In this document: one piece after another, positions 58,311 to 64,000 of the stretch
How the letters are laid out: each line of letters opens with the position of its first letter
Position numbering within the stretch: the first letter of the stretch is position 1
Source: Clarireedia homoeocarpa
Lineage: Eukaryota; Ascomycota; Leotiomycetes; Helotiales; Rutstroemiaceae
Length of the DNA: 64,000 nucleotides
Assembly: GCA_001465935.1 (NCBI GenBank)
Contig: LNKV01000003.1
Coordinates: 1,618,363-1,682,362 of the forward strand
Direction: 5' to 3'
Program-made: the position numbers and the translations under genes
The notes under the pieces: generated by a model
Seen by the model: only the letters and a program-made list of their open reading frames with translations
Database searches by the model: none
What the model was told of the DNA's origin: nothing

Positions 58311-59904
58311 ACCACGCGTGCATGCTCTTTTTGAAATTCCGGGTGGGGCGGAATACACATTACAGATTCAACATGGTTAGAACGATGCGCACGCACTTGC
58401 ATACATACTTACTTAATGTTTGATATTTTATGGTTCAATTCCTTTTTGCTTCTCTAAGAAATAGAGAGTGTTAGGGAGAGGACGCGGGATAAAGATGAGG
58501 GAGAAGGGAAAAGAGGAGGGTGTGCTTAGGGAGTATATATGAGATGAAGGGGAGTAGGGGGTGGAGAATTAGATGTATATTTGGAGTCCTGAAGGGAAGA
58601 GCACAGGGAGCGAGCGTGCTAGAGGAATTGTATGTGAACTTTTGTGTTTTTCCCCCCAGCTTTCTTTGTGGATGTTTATCTGTTTTTTTCTTGGTTCTCA
58701 TGAGTGAGAATGTGCTTCGCTTCTATCGGGTTAGGCGGGGCGGAGAGTTGGGGGAGGAAGTGAAGGGTGGGATGGGATACATTGATTGCTTTTTATACCC
58801 TTTTTGGAAATGAATGGAAAACGGCTGGCTGGCTAGTCAGCCGGACTTTGCGAATGGTTGAGGGGGAGGTAGATAGATCGATGGATGGGTGGATGGATTA
58901 ATATAAAGAAACAAGAGCGGGAAGGCGGCAGAGAGAGAAGAAGAAATGAAGATAGATGCATGGTCGATCAGTCGGTCATGGGGATTGAGGAATGGAATGG
59001 ACAGACACATTGAATATATAGAAAATGGAAAGAAAGCTTTCATATATATATTGTGCTGGGGATTGATTGAGTGGTTCGCTACCTTAGTCAATGTGCTGTG
59101 GTTTGATGCGCGCGAAATAAACAACACAAACACTTGCTCTCTCTCTCTCTCTCTGGTGAAGGATTACTTACTACACATACATACACATACACATACTCCT
59201 ACTCCTACTCACTCGCTCATCCAGGCTAGCTGGCTGGCTGTGTGGGATTGATTGTACATAGTACATACATACTTTATCGTACTCCATCTAGATAGATGTA
59301 AGTGTAGATGTAAGTGTAAGTAAGTTAAGTATAGGTAAAACTGTATTTATTAAGAGGAGTGAGTGAGTGAGTGCCTTTCGTTTCTGCTGTACCGTTAGCT
59401 AAGTTACAGTATGTAAGTTAGCTAGCTAGTCTATGATATTAATTGAATTTAAAATAAAATGAAATAGATTGGCTCCCTCCTCCTCCTCCTCCTCCTCCTT
59501 CTCCCCGAATGAAAACAAATTGACTAAGTTACTTACGTACTGGCTGGATATAGGTCTTATATTTCAATTCGATATCAGTCTACCTCCTCCCCGGAAAGAA
59601 AAGGAAAGAATTTTGATTTTTTTTTTTTTTTTTTTGTTTTGGGGGGAAATGTTTAGAAGTAACTAACTAACTTATATCAATATTATTATTATAAGTTACA
59701 AATTTCTATAAAAAGTTCTTGGAGGTTTTCATTGGGAATGGTGGTGTACTCTTCTGTTTATGATATATATGACTTGCTATGGGTAAGTTAGTCAGTGAGT
59801 AAGTGAGTGAGTGCAAAGTGGTTATGTAATTACAGTTCTAACCTACGCGCGGATATGAGGGATTTCTATTGGATTACGCTAAGATACGATATCATGTGAG
59901 TGAG

Positions 59905-59908
<4 letters not shown>

Positions 59909-59946
<38 letters not shown>
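59909..59946 (+). repeat. (AG)19 microsatellite
   Basis: Perfect 38-base AG tract in the gene-free region. Confidence 0.95.
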
Positions 59947-59949
<3 letters not shown>

Positions 59950-61068
59950 GAACGCTGCTTCAATGCAGAGTCAGGAGATAAAGCGAGTCAGTGTGTTGAG
60001 CGACAATGAGGCTCTTCATTTCTCAGACAGGAGACATCGACAACGTACAGATGGTGAATTTCCCGCCATGGCATTCTCTCCCGTTGCTGGCGCTTACCAG
60101 TAAGAACAAAAGTGATTCGGTTGCCTTGACTCGACTCAATGTCCACGAAGATGCTAGATAGGTTTTGCATTTGTGGGTTTCCGTTTTGTTGCTTGGCAGT
60201 GAAGATGTCGTGGGTGGTCGTGGGGGACTCCAGACATAGAATGATTTTCGATTATCTCTTTGGGAAAGTAAGCCAATGCTCCGATTGCAGGTGTTGGATC
60301 GCCCTTCGATGATGAAGTAGTATTAAGGGCTGGGTAAGTGATTCTTATAGCTTGTTGTGGGTCCGGGCGAGTATAATATGTGGTATCAGCGATACCTGCT
60401 CTGGTATCCGATATCAAATTTACGTCGCCAACGTAGCACCCATGCTGTTGCCGTAGTATAGTCCGAGTCCAGTTCACACTCTACTCCGCGGACGTAATGA
60501 CTGTCAGTCAAAATCAATGATGTCGGGTCAGATAAGGGAGGCCATTGATAAGATAGAGATTAGCAACCGATGTTAGAAAATGGTCAGGCACCGACAGTAG
60601 CTTGGAAATGGATTAATTCAGTTCTTGAAGGATTATATCACCACCCAATGCTGCTGCATATACCATTTGACACTGGTGTCGGCCGAAGGAAAGAAATCCT
60701 TTCTCATATGAACGGCTTTAGTGAGGGGAGATGGGGGATGGATTGTAGCGATGACGTGCATTGATCGGTATCGGTACACAGCTCGGCATAACCCTCTTTT
60801 GTGAATCATGCGAAAATTGGAAAGAATGCCATGTTGGTAATGTGACCAATCAGGATTGAAGACTAACCACCTTCTCATGCGTTTTTTGCACCGACTTTCC
60901 GAGGGGTCTGGACTCACTCTCGGTAGTGTCGGTGCTGAGGGGAGGAAGAGGATGAAGATGAGGACGAGAGGATGAGAGGATGGGAGGATGAGAGGATGAG
61001 GTGAGTCCTGTGAACTGGAGATGGATGGATTGCTGTACCTGAGAAGTAGCGTTGTCGATGCAGGGAAA

Positions 61069-61114
61069 AGTACTTTGCACAGTACTTTCTACTTTGCACA
61101 GTACCTTCTACTTT
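61069..61114 (+). repeat. Minisatellite, ~22-bp unit
   Basis: Units of the form ACTTTGCACAGTACTTTCT repeat two to three times with one variant (ACCTTCT). Confidence 0.8.
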
Positions 61115-61534
61115 GTGATTGTGATTGTGAAAAAAGATGCCACCGGTGCCAACGCCACTTCCCCCCTCCCCCCCATGCGCCGCTAGATGATGATGCGTGA
61201 CCGAAAAGATCTCGTACTCTGTACCGTCGCAGTAGCACTTTTCCGCTGCTAAAGGGTCAGCCATGGTGTGAGTTGTACAAGTATTTACGAAAGCACGGAG
61301 TAGTTGTTTGAGAAAAGGCTGTCGCCATCGAACATTAAGCGGCGGCCATCGGTCGAAAAGGGCACACTATATGGACCAGGGGACAGTACGCGATTTGATA
61401 GGGGAAAGACTGGAGAGATGGAGAGGAGAAAAGTTGGAGAGACGAGACGAGACGAGGCGAGACGCAACAGTGGGGCGCGGGAAAAGCAGAAGCCTGAACA
61501 AGGGTCGCTATTTGTTTTCGGTGCAGGGTATGGC

Positions 61535-61593
61535 CAGGGAAGCCAGAGAAGGCAGGGAAGCCAGGGAAGCCAGGGAAGCCAGGGAAGCCAGGG
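61535..61593 (+). repeat. Minisatellite, 10-bp unit GAAGCCAGGG
   Basis: Five to six units; the first ones vary (GAGAAGGCAGG), the last four are perfect. Confidence 0.9.
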
Positions 61594-62058
61594 TATTTGA
61601 CGATGACGTCGGTGGGAGGGTGGATGCTTGGATGCCTGGATGCTGCCGCCCTATTCAAGCCCATTCGACTACTACGAAGTATGTAAGAGAATACTATTCC
61701 TGGGCCTTCCTGGGGGCCCTTTGAAACACCTCTCCGGGAAACCTCCATCCCCGAGGCCTTCGTCGCAGTGCGGGAAAGGGCATGGAGATCACAACTCGGA
61801 ACCAATCGATTGGTAAATGAAGGAGCGCGGACACCGGTTCCGACAGCTTGGGTGTAGACGTGTAGAAACGTGTGCAAACGTGTGGAATGGTGTATGTATG
61901 TACCAAGTATCCTTTGCAGCGGTGTCTGGAAAAGGCCGTGTGTCTAGAAAAGGCCGATTGTCGAGGGGGGATGGGGGATGGGGGATGAGGGATGAGGAGG
62001 GGTACTTTGCGATGCGAATGGCCCCTCCGTCTCACTCTTCTCCGTCCCTTGGCCCATG

Positions 62059-62103
62059 CATGTCCTGTATGTCCTGTATGTCCTGTATGTACTGTATGTC
62101 CTG
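62059..62103 (+). repeat. Minisatellite, 10-bp unit ATGTCCTGT
   Basis: Units ATGTCCTGT(A) repeat with a 9-10 base period, one carrying TACTG in place of TCCTG. Confidence 0.9.
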
Positions 62104-62237
62104 AGATGTCCATTGCTCTTCTTTCCTACCCTGCTGCTGCCTCTGCTACATTCAGCTAGTCCCACGAACCCACGAACCCACGAACCCGCGACGCACATCC
62201 AGAGATTATATACCACTGCCGAGCAGGCAGAATGGAT

Positions 62238-62310
62238 AGACGTGGGAGACGTGGGAGATGTGCGAGACGTGGGAGCTGTGCGAGACGTGGGAGATGTGCG
62301 AGACGTGGGA
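62238..62310 (+). repeat. Minisatellite, 18-bp unit GAGACGTGGGAGATGTGC
   Basis: Four units; one has GAGCTGTGC. The opposite strand in all frames is a simple peptide repeat, not a gene. Confidence 0.9.
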
Positions 62311-62351
62311 CACCAAGCGGAGGAGCGAGGCGGGTAGCTGTTTAGACATGA

Positions 62352-62401
62352 CGCTCCATCTCGATCTCCCACCCGGATAGCTCCATCTCGATCTCCCACC
62401 C
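62352..62401 (+). repeat. 26-bp direct duplication
   Basis: GCTCCATCTCGATCTCCCAC followed by CCGGATA, then the same sequence again (ending CCCGATA). Confidence 0.85.
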
Positions 62402-62551
62402 CGATAAATAGAGATCCACCGCCCTCTCGTCCAACAAAAGTGCCTCTGTAAAAAGGATTCGGTCATTCAGGGTCCAGTATTGTTACGGAATTCTCTCTTC
62501 TTCATTTATTTGACTTTGCCCTTCACCAGAACTAAGAAGGATTTGCAAGTC

Positions 62552-62604
62552 TATCCACGGCGAATTCCCTATCCACGGCGAATTCCCTATCCACGGCGAA
62601 TTCC
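62552..62604 (+). repeat. Minisatellite, 18-bp unit TATCCACGGCGAATTCCC
   Basis: Three tandem copies, the last ending TTCCTT. Confidence 0.92.
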
Positions 62605-62810
62605 TTAATACGCCTTCGTCCACCAAGCGCCGTCTCATCTTCTCATCCGGCTTTGAAGGCGACGACATTTACCCAGTAGCCACTCACCAGTCGAAGCATA
62701 ATCGTGCCAAAAGCTGAATACCGGTTGCATCCTATCCAACTTCTCCCACTCCCAACTCCATGTGAGCAGACGAGGCAGGCGAAGTTCGCGAAAAAGCAAG
62801 AAAGCAAGAG

Positions 62811-62861
<51 letters not shown>
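62811..62861 (+). repeat. Poly(A) tract of about 51 bases
   Basis: Uninterrupted A run. The length could be affected by sequencing or assembly error. No retroposon-like gene sequence precedes it. Confidence 0.85.
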
Positions 62862-62863
<2 letters not shown>

Positions 62864-62955
62864 TCGGCAAAATCCAAGGATTGCAAAAGCGGCGCATCAA
62901 AGGGGAAAAGGGCCTTACATTTTGCATCTTCCCTTGTGGTCAGAAGCTGCTTCGA

Positions 62956-62998
62956 ATCTTGGAAGAGAAGGACAGCATCTTGGAAGAGAAGGACAGCA
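62956..62998 (+). repeat. 21-bp direct duplication
   Basis: ATCTTGGAAGAGAAGGACAGC occurs twice in tandem. Confidence 0.92.
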
Positions 62999-63506
62999 TC
63001 TATCGACTCGCTCGTTTTTACCAAGAATCCAAGGAACCTAGGAAGCTGACAGTTGGGCGACCTACAAGTGCTGTAATTCTTATAATTGTGATCTAACGAT
63101 TTTCCCTTTCCCATTTCCCGTTTTCCATTCCCCATTTCCCACCAACCCCCAACCCCCAACCCTCAACCCACCTACCTACCCACCTACCCACCTCCCATAT
63201 TACCACACACCTCTCGACCTAAACTTAGTCAATCCGAATCCGAATCCAAATCCGAATCCAAATCGCCTTTTGCACCCGCCGACCATTCCTTCAATAAACA
63301 CGACACGACACGACCAACCCGACCCTTTTCAACTTCGTCCTCAACTCGCCTCGCCTCGCCTGCATCATTCATCATCCTGTTTCCACCCTCTTCTCCTCCA
63401 CCACAACAACTATCTTTACCACCCCCCTCCCCTCCCCCCAAACTTCCACTCCGAGTCTTTCAACTCGATCCCTGTCGTGCTCCAGAAGAAGTGTACATAA
63501 CTCAAA

Positions 63507-64000
63507 ATGGCGGAATTCGTACGAGCTCAGATCTTCGGTACAACCTTCGAGATCACCTCGAGGTACGTCGACTCCCGCCAAATCCTGATGAGAATGAGAT
63601 GGCATAGTCAGCAATATGTGGGCGATCGCAAATACTGACATTCTCATGAAATAGATATTCTGATTTGCAGCCAGTTGGCATGGGCGCATTCGGTCTTGTC
63701 TGGTAAGTTCAATCCTCTCTTTTGGTGTTCTGCAGCCAAAGCCCCGCCCGTCACGGAGGGGTAGAGCAAAAATTGACCATCTGGCTGACTTTTATCAACT
63801 CGCGCAGCTCTGCAAAGGATCAACTCACAGGTTCAAATGTCGCGGTTAAGAAGATTATGAAGCCCTTCAGCACGCCGGTTTTATCTAAAAGAACCTATCG
63901 AGAACTAAAGTTGTTGAAACATCTTAAACATGAGAATGTAGGTGTTTTTTTCTTTCCAATGCACGAAGACTGTTTGAATTTGAAGGGGGGCTAATCGTCC
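63507..64000 (+). CDS. hog1: Hog1-type osmostress MAP kinase (3' partial)
   Basis: Start of the stress-activated MAP kinase of the HOG pathway; the rest lies beyond the window. Exons 63507-63562, 63655-63702 and 63808-63937, all in frame. They encode MAEFVRAQIFGTTFEITSRY, then SDLQPVGMGAFGLVCSAKD (Gly-rich loop), then VAVKKIMKPFSTPVLSKRTY (catalytic Lys of beta-3) and RELKLLKHLKHEN (alpha-C Glu). The sequence is that of Hog1/Sak1 orthologues, whose N-terminus is nearly invariant, so the start is certain. The next donor is gtaggt at 63938. The TGY activation loop is not in view. The gene is preceded by a C-rich leader and a minisatellite-rich region. Confidence 0.96.

Larger units (their letters stand above)
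57851..63506. other. 5.7-kb gene-free, repeat-rich region between bst1 and hog1
   Basis: No supportable coding region; the short frames are mostly translations of simple repeats. 57.85-60.5 kb holds GA, GT/CA and GTAAGT-like tracts. 60.9-63.2 kb holds at least eight different minisatellites (separate entries). The last 400 bases (63100-63506) are C-rich and probably the hog1 leader and core promoter. Part of the region may be a long 5' UTR or non-coding transcript. Confidence 0.6.

Noticed and set aside
58433..58443. GGTTCAATTCC resembling a tRNA B box
   Set aside because: No matching A box, acceptor stem or anticodon arm can be formed upstream or downstream.
62811..62861. Poly(A) tract as the tail of a processed pseudogene
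   Set aside because: The sequence before it has no gene similarity and no target duplication is visible.
62704..63096. Lys-rich 130-codon frame over the poly(A) tract
   Set aside because: The lysine run is a translation of the A tract, and the repeated LEEKDSI comes from a DNA duplication. No independent coding evidence.

Overview
The window is nuclear DNA of a filamentous ascomycete (Pezizomycotina). Genes lie on both strands and carry short introns, mostly 45-100 nt, with GT...CTAAC...AG signals. Intergenic DNA is rich in pyrimidine tracts, and the gene set is typically fungal: TOK channel, GATA factor with a leucine zipper, Hog1, Bst1, Rrn5, secreted S1/P1 nuclease. A leotiomycete such as a Helotiales member is plausible, but that is an inference from general character.

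1-31 kb is mostly conserved housekeeping sequence. In order: a two-pore K+ channel cut by the window start (+), a secreted S1/P1 nuclease (-), Krr1 (-), an AreB-like GATA factor (+), Pms1 (+), a four-helix membrane protein (-), mitochondrial adrenodoxin reductase Arh1 (+) and ETF-alpha (-) end to end, a Swi3/Rsc8-type chromatin remodeller subunit (+), the Pol I factor Rrn5 (-), an Irc3-like mitochondrial helicase (+), and an unrecognised 539-aa protein (+).

31.6-52 kb is more accessory. It starts with a decayed reading frame split by a 495-bp inverted-repeat element bounded by TA. Next come a flavin monooxygenase (+), a hAT-like miniature element, a YjlB-type cupin (-) and the conserved cullin-1 gene (+). 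A P450 with a CYP7/CYP8-like I helix (-), a head-to-head pair of paralogous secreted proteins, a truncated phosphotransferase relic, a berberine-bridge-type oxidoreductase (-) and a short-chain dehydrogenase (-) follow.

52-64 kb holds the GPI inositol-deacylase Bst1 (+), a 5.7-kb gene-free stretch packed with micro- and minisatellites, and the first exons of the Hog1-type MAP kinase (+), cut by the window end.

The main non-coding finds are a three-copy family of small elements ending in ACCAGTGGGTGTACTAAC (one copy inflates an intron of the K+ channel gene), the 495-bp element whose removal restores a reading frame, and the minisatellite cluster upstream of hog1. No tRNA, rRNA or CRISPR was found. 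All exon structures were assembled by eye from splice signals, reading frame and family conservation.
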